Below are positions 35,527 to 42,902 of a DNA stretch of 64,000 nucleotides, one piece after another. Made by a program: the position numbers and the translations under genes. How positions within the stretch are numbered: the first letter of the stretch is position 1; each line of letters begins with the position of its first letter. The stretch covers positions 5,332,001 to 5,396,000 of the forward strand of contig CP036296.1 of the NCBI GenBank assembly GCA_007751255.1. Direction: 5' to 3'. Origin of the DNA: Engelhardtia mirabilis. Lineage in GTDB: Bacteria; Planctomycetota; UBA1135; GCA-002686595. A model generated the notes under the pieces. It did not search any database. It was not told the DNA's origin and worked only from the letters and a program-made list of their open reading frames with translations.

Positions 35527-36888
35527 TCAGGAGGCCGAGAGCTCGAGCGTCTCGCCCTGGTCGGCCACGTGGGCCGGCAGCTTCAGGTCCTGCGCCACGC
35601 GCTGGCGCAGGGTGTCGAGGGATGCCGGCTCGCCGTGGACCAGGATCACGCCCGCGGGCGGGCGCGGCGAGCGGCCCAGCCAGGCCAACAGCTCGGCCTG
35701 GTCCGCGTGGGCCGAGAGCATCGAGAACTGCAACACCTCGGCGTTGATCGGCAGTCGCTCGCCGTGGACCTTGACCTCCCTGGCCCCGGCGGCGAGGTCG
35801 GCCCCGCGCGTGCCCGGCGCCATGAAGCCGGGCAACAGGATCAAGTTCTCGGCGCGCGGACCAAAGGCCTTCAAGTGGTGCAGGACCCGCCCGCCGGTGA
35901 GCATGCCAGCGGCGGAAAGGACGATGCGCGGTGCGCCCGGCCGGTCCAGCGCCTTCGACTCTTCGACGGAGCGCGCGAAGTCCGCCAGGGAGCAGACCGC
36001 CTCGCACAGGGACGCGTCCATGCGATGCTCGTCCACGTGTCGCTCGTAGACCGAGGTCACCTTGCGCGCCATGGGGCTGTCCACGTGCACCGGCACCCGC
36101 GGCAGCGAACCGGACTCGAACAGCTTGTGGAGCGCGAAGAGCAGGGCCTGGGTGCGCCCCACCGCGAAGGCCGGCACGAGGGCCACGCCGCCCCGCTCGA
36201 TGCAACGCCGCAGCGGATCGGCCAAGGCCTCGAGCACGTCGACGTCCTCGTGCAGGCGGTCGCCGTAGGTCGACTCCATGACCACGTGGTCGGCCTCCTG
36301 GGGCGCGCCCGGCGGGCGCATCAACAGGTCGTGGTCGCGCCCGAGGTCGCCCGAGAACAGCACGCTCGTCGAACCGTCGTCGACCCGAACGCTACAGGCC
36401 CCGAGGATGTGGCCCGCCTGGCTGAAGCGCACGGTCAGACCGCCCACGCTCAGGTCGCGGCCACGCTCGACGATCTGGAAGTGGCGATCGACCCGCTCGG
36501 CGTCGGCGACGGTGTACAGGGGCAGGGCCGGATGGTGCTTCGAGTAGCCCTTGCGGTTGGCGCGCTCGGCGTCGTCCTCCTGGATCCGCGCGCTGTCCGG
36601 CAACAGGATCCCGCACAGGTCGCGGGTGGCGGCGGTAGCCAGGATCGGCCCCTCGAAACCATCGCGGACCAGGGCCGGGAGGAAGCCGGAATGGTCCACG
36701 TGGGCATGGGTCAGGAGCACCCCGTCGAGGCTCGCGGGGTCCAGGGGCAGACCGCGCCAGTTGCGCTCGCGCAGGACCTTGTAGCCCTGGAACAGGCCGC
36801 AATCGACCAGGACCCGAGTACCACCGCCCTCAACCAGGAAGCGGGATCCGGTCACGCAGCCCGCGGCACCGAGAAAGGTCACCTGCAT
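35527..36888 (-). CDS. Beta-CASP metallo-beta-lactamase RNase (CPSF73/YSH1-like)
   Basis: A 453-residue protein. VTFLGAAGCVTGSRFLV begins the metallo-beta-lactamase fold; THAHVDHSGFLP is the zinc motif, and FSGDLGRDHD, VMESTYGDR and SAHADQAELLAWL are the later metal/beta-CASP motifs. VHGEPASLDTLRQRV is the C-terminal hallmark of the COG1236 group. These enzymes are RNA endonucleases or exonucleases in the cytoplasm. A TAGACT box lies only 6 bases before the ATG at 36888, so its message is probably leaderless. The OLD-like gene follows 48 bases downstream on the same strand and may be co-transcribed, which would pair an RNase with a nuclease. Confidence 0.9.
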   Translation of the reverse strand: MQVTFLGAAGCVTGSRFLVEGGGTRVLVDCGLFQGYKVLRERNWRGLPLDPASLDGVLLTHAHVDHSGFLPALVRDGFEGPILATAATRDLCGILLPDSARIQEDDAERANRKGYSKHHPALPLYTVADAERVDRHFQIVERGRDLSVGGLTVRFSQAGHILGACSVRVDDGSTSVLFSGDLGRDHDLLMRPPGAPQEADHVVMESTYGDRLHEDVDVLEALADPLRRCIERGGVALVPAFAVGRTQALLFALHKLFESGSLPRVPVHVDSPMARKVTSVYERHVDEHRMDASLCEAVCSLADFARSVEESKALDRPGAPRIVLSAAGMLTGGRVLHHLKAFGPRAENLILLPGFMAPGTRGADLAAGAREVKVHGERLPINAEVLQFSMLSAHADQAELLAWLGRSPRPPAGVILVHGEPASLDTLRQRVAQDLKLPAHVADQGETLELSAS

Positions 36889-36894
36889 CGGGGC

Positions 36895-36900
36895 AGTCTA
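36895..36900 (-). promoter_or_regulatory. Candidate -10 box TAGACT, 6 bases before the 36888 start
   Basis: TAGACT on the minus strand with a 6-base gap to the ATG, identical in sequence and spacing to the box at 45270-45275 upstream of the hybrid kinase. Confidence 0.5.
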
Positions 36901-36914
36901 GCGCTCGCGCGCGC

Positions 36915-36971
36915 TGGCGTTCGGTACGGTGCCAGGCAGCGGACAGGTGCCTGGCACGGTGCCGAACGCCA
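36915..36971. repeat. Short palindrome with GTGCCAGGCA/TGCCTGGCAC arms
   Basis: Arms 36915-36938 and 36948-36971 pair over 24 bases with two mismatches around a nine-base loop. The arm shares GGTACGGTGCCAGGCA with family A. It lies between divergent genes, so it cannot be a terminator for either of them. Confidence 0.85.
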
Positions 36972-37003
36972 AACGAATCACACCGCACCCCGTACACACC
37001 GTC

Positions 37004-37264
37004 ATGAGCTCCGATTCCGAAGCCGAACTGCGTCAACGTATCGAGCGACTCGAGACCGACTACGGCTACCTCAAGCTCAAGGTCGACGAGCTGGACGCCG
37101 CCAGCGAGCTGGAGCAGAAGATCGCCATCGCGCGCAAGCGCCTGGGCGAGTTGAAGGCCAAGGGCGAGGACTCACTGGACGACGCCACGCGCATGGCCGA
37201 GATGGCCTGGGGCGAGGTCGAAGGGGCCTTCGAGCGCCTGCGCAAGCGCTTCAAGCGCGACTGA
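37004..37264 (+). CDS. Small coiled-coil protein
   Basis: An 86-residue protein from the ATG at 37004. It is almost entirely charged and helical: heptad-like LRQRIERLETDYGYLKLKV near the N-terminus suggests a coiled coil reminiscent of SlyX, and RKRFKRD closes it. There is no signal peptide or membrane segment. No function is recognised. It is divergent from the beta-CASP gene and ends 27 bases before the convergent mgtE stop. Confidence 0.65.
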   Translation: MSSDSEAELRQRIERLETDYGYLKLKVDELDAASELEQKIAIARKRLGELKAKGEDSLDDATRMAEMAWGEVEGAFERLRKRFKRD

Positions 37265-37291
37265 GGCACGGCCGGCGAGGTCAGAGCCCGG

Positions 37292-38638
37292 TCAGGTCAG
37301 GCGCGAGAGCAGGGCCGAGGCCGTGCCGAGCACCAGCAGGAAGCCGCACATGTCGGTCAACGTGGTCAGGATCGGGCCCGAGGCCAGGGCCGGGTCCATC
37401 CCGAAGCGCCGCAACAGCAGCGGAACCGTTCCCCCGATGGCGACCGCCACCAGGGTGTTGGCCGTCAAGGCGCCGCCGACCACGAGCCCCAGGTAGGGGT
37501 TGCCCTTCCAGATCCACGCCGCCGAGCCGACCATCACGCCCAGCACCACGCCGTTGACCAGGCCCACCGAGAGCTCCTTGCCGAGCACCGAGAGGGCGTC
37601 GGAGGGTCGCAGGATGCCCAGGGACATCTCGCGCATGCTGACGGCGACGGCCTGGTTGCCGGAGCAGCCGCTCATGTCCGAGATGATCGGCAGGAACACG
37701 GCCAGGGCGATCACCGCCTCGAGCGTGTCCTGGTGCGCGGCGATCACGCAGGCGGCCGCGATGTTCAGGAGCACGTTGGTCGACAGCCAGGCCAGACGCC
37801 GCCGCGAGCGCACCGCCAGGGGCATGGAGCGCAGCTCCTCTCCGCCGACGATGCCCTGGCTGGCGCGGTAGGTCTCGTCCGACTCCTCGACCATCGCGCG
37901 CTCGAGGTCGTCGCTCTTGACGACTCCGATCAGGCGGCCGCGGTCGTCGACCACGGGTAGGGCCGAGTAGTCGGTCTCCCGGAACAGGGGCGCCAGCTCC
38001 GCGATGTCCGAGACGTCGGTGACGCTGGGGAAGTCCGGCTGCATCAGGTCGACCAACCGGCGCCGGCGGGGCGTCAGCACCAGGTCGCGCAGCAGGAAGG
38101 AGCCGATCAGCTTCCACTCGTCGTCCACCACGAAGGCGCGGTGGAAGCCCGAGCCGACCAGGTCCTCGGCGCGCTCGGCCAGGTCGACCAAGACCGCCGC
38201 CACGTCGTGGGTGCCCGGGTAGGCCAGGAACTCGGTGACCATCAGGCCCCCGGCCTGGTCGTCCTCGTAGGCGGCCAGGCGCCGCACACTCTCGGCCTCC
38301 TCCTGGCCCAGCTCCACGAGGATCGCCTCGGCGTCCCCGGCATCGAGCTCGCCGATCAGGTCGGCCTGCTCGTCGCTGGAGAGCTCCTCGAGGATCCGCG
38401 CCGCCGCCGAGGGCTCGAGGGACTCGAGCGCCTCCAGGGCCTGGGGCTCGGGCAAGGACTCGAGCACCTCGGCCGCCGCGGCCGGCTCGAGCAGGTTCAG
38501 AAGGCCCTCGCGCTCGTCATCGGACAGGCGCGCGAGCACGCGCACCGTGTCCAGGCTGGGAGTGGCCTTGAGCCACTCGGCGCAGGCCGCGCCGTCACCC
38601 GCCCGCAGGAGATCGCGCAGGTCGACGACCTCGGTCAC
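37292..38638 (-). CDS. mgtE: Magnesium transporter MgtE
   Basis: A 448-residue protein of MgtE length. The N-terminal superhelical domain contains the repeated acidic L-x-E-L units (for example LLNLLEPAAAAEVLESL). A CBS pair lies around residues 130-255 (VLTPRRRRLVDLM, SALPVVDDRGRLIGVV). Five membrane helices follow, with FLPIISDMSGCSGNQA matching the pore motif, where MgtE usually has GNxGxQ. The channel imports Mg2+ and is gated by magnesium on its cytoplasmic domains. Its start overlaps the stop of the upstream CNNM-like gene by four bases. Confidence 0.92.
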   Translation of the reverse strand: MTEVVDLRDLLRAGDGAACAEWLKATPSLDTVRVLARLSDDEREGLLNLLEPAAAAEVLESLPEPQALEALESLEPSAAARILEELSSDEQADLIGELDAGDAEAILVELGQEEAESVRRLAAYEDDQAGGLMVTEFLAYPGTHDVAAVLVDLAERAEDLVGSGFHRAFVVDDEWKLIGSFLLRDLVLTPRRRRLVDLMQPDFPSVTDVSDIAELAPLFRETDYSALPVVDDRGRLIGVVKSDDLERAMVEESDETYRASQGIVGGEELRSMPLAVRSRRRLAWLSTNVLLNIAAACVIAAHQDTLEAVIALAVFLPIISDMSGCSGNQAVAVSMREMSLGILRPSDALSVLGKELSVGLVNGVVLGVMVGSAAWIWKGNPYLGLVVGGALTANTLVAVAIGGTVPLLLRRFGMDPALASGPILTTLTDMCGFLLVLGTASALLSRLT

Positions 38639-39717
38639 GTGACGCTCCTGTCGCGCAGGGGCCGCACCGGGTGGGGACGGGCGTCGACCTTGACTCGCGA
38701 CTCACCCTCCACGGGCACGATGCCGCGCATCAGGAAGCCGAGCAGGTCCGCGCCGGTCAGGACCCGACGCTCGTCGTCGTTCCACAGCAGGATCAGGTCC
38801 TCGTCGATCACGTCGTCCTCGTCGCCCTCGGGACGCACGTGGAGCTTGCGCAGGGCGCGCCCGATGGTCGTGGTCGAGTTGCGAACCACGATCGGTCGGT
38901 GGCAGCAGTGGTAGGGCTTGAAGGCCGGGCCGTCGAGGAACAGGCCGCGCAGGAACTCGTCCGAGTCGAGCACCAGCAGGGGCTCCTCGTCCTCACCGCA
39001 CAGGATCACCCACTTGTGGCCCGACTTGGACACCAGCTGCACGAAAGGATCGTCGGCCGAAGCCTCGCACTGGGGCAGCACCGGCAGGTCCAGTTGGGTG
39101 GGCAGCACGATGACCGAGTCCGGATCGACCGGCTGGCCCTCGTGGCTGAGGGGCAGGTCGTCGAGGGCCAGGAAGTTGAGCACGCCGCGGCCTTCGTGGA
39201 CCTCGAGGTCGGCCTCGTCGGCCTCCATGTGCTTCACGATCACGCGGCGCAGGTCGTGCTCGCGCAGGTAGGCGATGCCTTCCTTGCCGAGCCAGCGGTC
39301 GAGCATCCAGGCCGAGGGCTTGGCCACGGGCCACAACAGGAACTGGTAGACACGCAGCACCGGCGCGAGCCGCGCGCCCATCCGCAGGGCGTTGCGCGAG
39401 AACCAGGCCTGGGGAACGATCTCACCGAAGAAGGTGATGCCGAAGGTCGAGAAGGCGAAGGCCCAGACCCCGGTCATGACCGAGTCCGTCAGCAGCGTCA
39501 GCAGCACGTTCGCGCCGACGTTGCCCCACAGGATCGTGGTCAACAGGAAGTTCGAGTCCCGGCGCAGGGCGATGATCGCGGCGGCCTCGGTGCTGCCGCC
39601 CTCGGCCTCGACTTCCAGCTGGAGTCGGCCGAGCCCGAACAGGGCCAAGTTCAGGCCGGAGAAGATCGCGGAGTGGGCGAGGCACAGGGCCACGCCGAAC
39701 CAGGTCAGTGCTTGCAT
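38635..39717 (-). CDS. CNNM/CorC-family transporter (DUF21 domain)
   Basis: A 360-residue protein. Residues about 1-180 form a DUF21/CNNM membrane domain: AIFSGLNLALFGL has the conserved helix with Ser and Asn, and FFGEIVPQAWFSRNA is the second signature (G-E-x-x-P-x). A CBS-like cytoplasmic part follows (residues about 185-340), including VVRNSTTTIGRALRKL. CNNM proteins export Mg2+ or related cations. Its stop overlaps the mgtE start (ATGA-type), so an exporter-like and an importer are co-expressed. The cation specificity is inferred from the family and neighbour. Confidence 0.85.
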   Translation of the reverse strand: MQALTWFGVALCLAHSAIFSGLNLALFGLGRLQLEVEAEGGSTEAAAIIALRRDSNFLLTTILWGNVGANVLLTLLTDSVMTGVWAFAFSTFGITFFGEIVPQAWFSRNALRMGARLAPVLRVYQFLLWPVAKPSAWMLDRWLGKEGIAYLREHDLRRVIVKHMEADEADLEVHEGRGVLNFLALDDLPLSHEGQPVDPDSVIVLPTQLDLPVLPQCEASADDPFVQLVSKSGHKWVILCGEDEEPLLVLDSDEFLRGLFLDGPAFKPYHCCHRPIVVRNSTTTIGRALRKLHVRPEGDEDDVIDEDLILLWNDDERRVLTGADLLGFLMRGIVPVEGESRVKVDARPHPVRPLRDRSVT

Positions 39718-39806
39718 GGAACGCGGCGCCGAACGCGGCCGCTCCGGTACGCGGGGCAGACTGGATCGTCGAACCGCCCGGGACCGGGGCCGTCAGGTGG
39801 CGGAGA

Positions 39807-40073
39807 CTAGTGCAGGGACTGGAGGAACTGGCGGATTTGCTCGAGCTTTAGTCGGTAATCCCGCCAAGCAGATCGGCGCTCGGCGGCCAGGTCGACCAGC
39901 GAAGGCTCGTCCAGATCGAGGAGCGCCGCAGCGGCCGCCTTCAGCTCGGCCAGCTCGGACTGGGCCAGGTCCTGCAACTCCTGCTCGAGGCCCGCTTCGG
40001 TCGCGGCCGCAAGCGTCGCAGCGACCTCGGCTACGTCCTGGCCGATGCTGGCATGGGTCGGGGTGGTGGGCAT
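39807..40073 (-). CDS. Small helical protein of unknown function
   Basis: An 88-residue, Ala/Leu/Glu-rich protein without signal or membrane segment, probably helical throughout (for example LEQELQDLAQSELAELKAA then WRDYRLKLEQIRQFLQSL). An alternative minus-strand frame over the same bases is Pro/Arg-rich and less protein-like. No family is recognised. It lies between the CNNM and lipoprotein genes on the same strand, 93 bases after the latter's stop. Confidence 0.5.
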   Translation of the reverse strand: MPTTPTHASIGQDVAEVAATLAAATEAGLEQELQDLAQSELAELKAAAAALLDLDEPSLVDLAAERRSAWRDYRLKLEQIRQFLQSLH

Positions 40074-40166
40074 GGGAAGGGCTTCTCGCTCGTCCAGGGC
40101 AGGTACGACGGTCGGGAGGGATGGACGCCGACCCGAGAGTCGGCGCCCCGCCCGTCACATTCCCGC

Positions 40167-40997
40167 TCAGCTACCGGCCGTACCGACCGGGATGCTCTCG
40201 ATCGGCTTGAGGACCTCCTCGAGCTTCTCCGTGGGACTCTTCTTCACCGGGACCGGCGCCGGGGCCTGGACCTGGGGCACCGGGGCGGGGGTCGGCGCCT
40301 CCGGCCAGTCCGGGCGGTACTCGGACTCGATCGCGCGGTTGGCCACGTAGATCGAGACGCCGTTCTCGACCGAATGGTCGGCCATCTGCGGCACCTGCCC
40401 GTCCATCACCAGCCACACGTAGCAGTCGCCGTTGGCCGGGTCGAACCACATGGCGCGCTGGCGGCTGCCGGACAGCACCAGGTCGGTGATGGCGCGATCG
40501 ACCCCGAGGGACGACTTGGCCGAGCTGTTGTCGAAGGTGACCTCGTCGACCACCCGCGCGGCCTCGATGTACTGCTCCAGGTCGCCGCGGCCGACCTCTT
40601 GGACGCGGACCTCGAGCATGCGCGCCAGCTCGATGCGACCGTCGCGGCGTGCCTCGTTGAGCTGCTCGCGGGTACCCAGATCATTCTCGGGCGCGACGCC
40701 CAGGGATCCGAGCACGCCGTCGATGGCTGGATTCACGATCCAGTCCGGCGGGGTGAAGCGCACGTTGGCCGGCAGGCCCAGGGTCGTGATGTAGCGCGTG
40801 CCCGGCTCGAAGGGACGGGTCTGGCCGTCGTGGATGACCTTCACCACCTGGGTCGTGCCGTCGCCGGCCGGAACCAGGACCTGGGTCTCTTTCTGGGGCT
40901 CCTCGGCTGAGCCCGCCTTGGTGGTCGCGCAGCCTGCGATCCAGGTCGCGCAGGTCAGGCTGATGAGGATTCGGGTCGATCGGAGGAGGACGGTCAT
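40167..40997 (-). CDS. LPP20-like lipoprotein
   Basis: A 276-residue protein with a lipoprotein signal ending WIAGC at residue 23, so it should be lipid-anchored in the outer or inner membrane. PPDWIVNPAIDG then GTREQLNEARRDGRIELARML resembles the LPP20 domain, in which a WxxNP motif precedes an amphipathic helix with A-x-x-x-A-R-xx-LA. The C-terminus is a Pro-rich linker (APTPAPVPQVQAPAPVPVKK). The function of LPP20 proteins is not well defined. GAAGAAG lies just before the ATG at 40997 as a ribosome binding site. Confidence 0.75.
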   Translation of the reverse strand: MTVLLRSTRILISLTCATWIAGCATTKAGSAEEPQKETQVLVPAGDGTTQVVKVIHDGQTRPFEPGTRYITTLGLPANVRFTPPDWIVNPAIDGVLGSLGVAPENDLGTREQLNEARRDGRIELARMLEVRVQEVGRGDLEQYIEAARVVDEVTFDNSSAKSSLGVDRAITDLVLSGSRQRAMWFDPANGDCYVWLVMDGQVPQMADHSVENGVSIYVANRAIESEYRPDWPEAPTPAPVPQVQAPAPVPVKKSPTEKLEEVLKPIESIPVGTAGS

Positions 40998-41340
40998 GGC
41001 TTCTTCTTCGGGGGAGGCGGGGATGCGGGCGGGGCGTCGTCAGAGGCCCCACTCACTTGCTCGGGGTCGTGTGGCGCGCCACCCGGACGGTCGGCGGTGG
41101 TCGAACCGCGGGGCGGGCCGGCCACGCTTCGCAGCCGCCGTGCGGGCAGTGCGCGGAACGACAAGGGCTAAGGCTTCCCCCGAGGCTTGCACGGGCCGTG
41201 CCGCGATCCATCCCCACGCCATAAGAGGCTCCCCCGCAACGACTTCGGGTGGAGCGTGAGCGCCCACTTCGCAGCCGCCCGCACACTTCGGGCCTTCAGC
41301 ACCGTTTTTTCAGGCAGCCAGGCACTACGTTTCCGGGCCC
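40998..41340. promoter_or_regulatory. 343-base divergent intergenic region
   Basis: Separates the lipoprotein (minus) and the sigma-54 activator (plus). CTTCGCAGCCGCC occurs twice in direct orientation (about 41127 and 41270). GGCACTACGTTT at 41321-41332, also found at 9190-9201, ends just before the ATG. A run of T (ACCGTTTTTTC) lies at about 41301-41311. No RNA gene or protein-like frame is convincing. Confidence 0.35.
41326..41331 (+). promoter_or_regulatory. Candidate -10 box TACGTT before the sigma-54 activator
   Basis: TACGTT fits TAnnnT and ends nine bases before the ATG at 41341, which would give an almost leaderless transcript. Confidence 0.35.
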
Positions 41341-42789
41341 ATGCTGCTGCGAATCCTGATCGGCTCCCACGACCCCGATCAGGCGGCCGCGCTCGGCAAG
41401 CTGCTGGGGCCGAGCCTCGCGGCCCACGTTCGCGCCCTTCGGCCCAACGAGAACTTGTGGGCCGTCCTTCGCGCCGAACCGATCGACCTACTCGTCGTCG
41501 ACGAACCGCTCCTGGGTGGAGGCGCCCTGGCCGCGATCCACGAGCTGCGCTCGCTCCCGGACGCGCCGGAGGTAGTGGTGCTGGTCGAGGCGGACGACGC
41601 GACCCACCGGGCCGAGCTGCTAGCGGCCGAGGCCTTCGCGGTGATCAACCCCGACATCCCCCCCGCCGAGCTGATCGCGGCTTTCCAGACGATCGTGCGA
41701 CGCCGCGCCCACCAGGCACACCGCGAGGCCGCGGCAGCCAGACAGCAGACCACGAACCTGCTCAGTGACCTCGCCACCAAGAGCCCGGTCATGCGCGAGT
41801 TCCTGGCCCTGGTACGCAAGGTCGCGGACACCGACAGCACGCTCCTGGTCCAGGGCGAGACGGGCGTCGGCAAGGAATTCCTGTCGCGCGCGATCCACAC
41901 CCAGAGCCGCCGCTTCGCCGCGCCCTTCGTGGCGGTCAACTGCTCGGCGCTCTCCGAGAGCCTGCTCGAGAGCGAGCTCTTCGGTCACGTCGAGGGCGCC
42001 TTCACCGGCGCGCGCCGAGCGCGCCGCGGCTACTTCGAGCTGGCCCACGGCGGAACGCTGTTCATCGACGAGGTCGGCGAGCTGTCGCCCCAGTTGCAGG
42101 TCAAGCTGCTGCGCGTGATCCAGGACCGGCGCATCCAACCGGTCGGCTCCGAGGAGGAGTTCGAGGTCGACGTCCGCATCATCGCCGCGACGAACCTGGA
42201 CCTGAACCAGGAGATGGAGGCCGACCGCTTCCGGCCCGACCTGTTCTACCGGCTCAGCGTCGTGACCCTCGACATCCCGCCCCTGCGTTTGCGCCGCGAG
42301 GACATCCGGGCCATGGTCGACACCCACGTGGAGCACTTCGCGATCAACCTGCGGCGAGCCGTGGCGAGCGTCTCGCCGGAGGCCCTGGAGCTGCTCGAGG
42401 GCTACGACTGGCCCGGCAACGTGCGCGAGCTGGTCAACGTGGTCGAGCGCGCGGTGCTGTTGACCGATTCGCGCTCGATCCTCGTGCGCGACCTGCCGGA
42501 AGAGATTCGCAGCGGTCGGTCAACGGCGCAGCCTCCCGGCGGCGGCGACCTGGCCCTGCAGCCTCGGACAGCGAGCCAGGTCCGAAACGACCCGACCCAG
42601 CGCCCCTTCGCAGAAGCCCGCCAGGAGCTGCTCGACCAGTTCGAGATGAACTACCTGCGCGCGCTCTTGGGCCGCACCAACGGGCGCGTGACCGACGCCG
42701 CGCGCCTGGCCGAACTCAACTCCCGCAGCCTCTACGAGAAGATGCGCCGCCACGGGATCCGCAAGGAGTTTTTCAAGCTCGGCTCCTGA
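41341..42789 (+). CDS. Sigma-54-dependent NtrC-family response regulator
   Basis: A 482-residue protein with receiver, AAA+ and DNA-binding domains. The receiver (1-120) has an acidic pair in SHDPD and the phospho-acceptor candidate Asp 54, but the conserved Lys is replaced by Asn 103. The AAA+ domain has Walker A GETGVGKE (172-179), the sigma-54 contact loop GAFTGA (219-224) and Walker B LFIDEVGEL. WPGNVRELVNVVERAVLL and a Fis-type helix-turn-helix (about 445-478) follow. It activates RNA polymerase-sigma-54 at enhancer sites. The cognate kinase is unknown; a hybrid kinase lies convergent downstream. Confidence 0.93.
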   Translation: MLLRILIGSHDPDQAAALGKLLGPSLAAHVRALRPNENLWAVLRAEPIDLLVVDEPLLGGGALAAIHELRSLPDAPEVVVLVEADDATHRAELLAAEAFAVINPDIPPAELIAAFQTIVRRRAHQAHREAAAARQQTTNLLSDLATKSPVMREFLALVRKVADTDSTLLVQGETGVGKEFLSRAIHTQSRRFAAPFVAVNCSALSESLLESELFGHVEGAFTGARRARRGYFELAHGGTLFIDEVGELSPQLQVKLLRVIQDRRIQPVGSEEEFEVDVRIIAATNLDLNQEMEADRFRPDLFYRLSVVTLDIPPLRLRREDIRAMVDTHVEHFAINLRRAVASVSPEALELLEGYDWPGNVRELVNVVERAVLLTDSRSILVRDLPEEIRSGRSTAQPPGGGDLALQPRTASQVRNDPTQRPFAEARQELLDQFEMNYLRALLGRTNGRVTDAARLAELNSRSLYEKMRRHGIRKEFFKLGS

Positions 42790-42808
42790 CGCGACTCCGA
42801 GGCACCGC

Positions 42809-42895
42809 CTGCGCGAAGAAGCACCCCTCTGCGCGAAGAAGCACCCCTCTGCGCGAAGAAGCACTGCCTGCGCGAAGAAGCACTGCCTGCGCGAA
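42809..42895. repeat. Tandem repeat of a 19-20 base unit, 4.5 copies
   Basis: CTGCGCGAAGAAGCAC-containing units start at 42809, 42829, 42849, 42868 and 42887 (last one partial). The first two end CCCCT and the next two end TGC. There are no spacers. The array occupies almost the whole convergent gap between the activator and the kinase. Confidence 0.92.
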
Positions 42896-42902
42896 CCCGA
42901 CC

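Noticed and set aside
36915-36971. Transcription terminator
   Set aside because: It lies upstream of both flanking divergent genes, so there is no transcript for it to end unless an unseen RNA is made.
39793-40158. Alternative frame over the small helical protein
   Set aside because: Pro/Arg/Gly-rich and disordered-looking; the 88-residue helical frame is more protein-like, though it is itself not certain.
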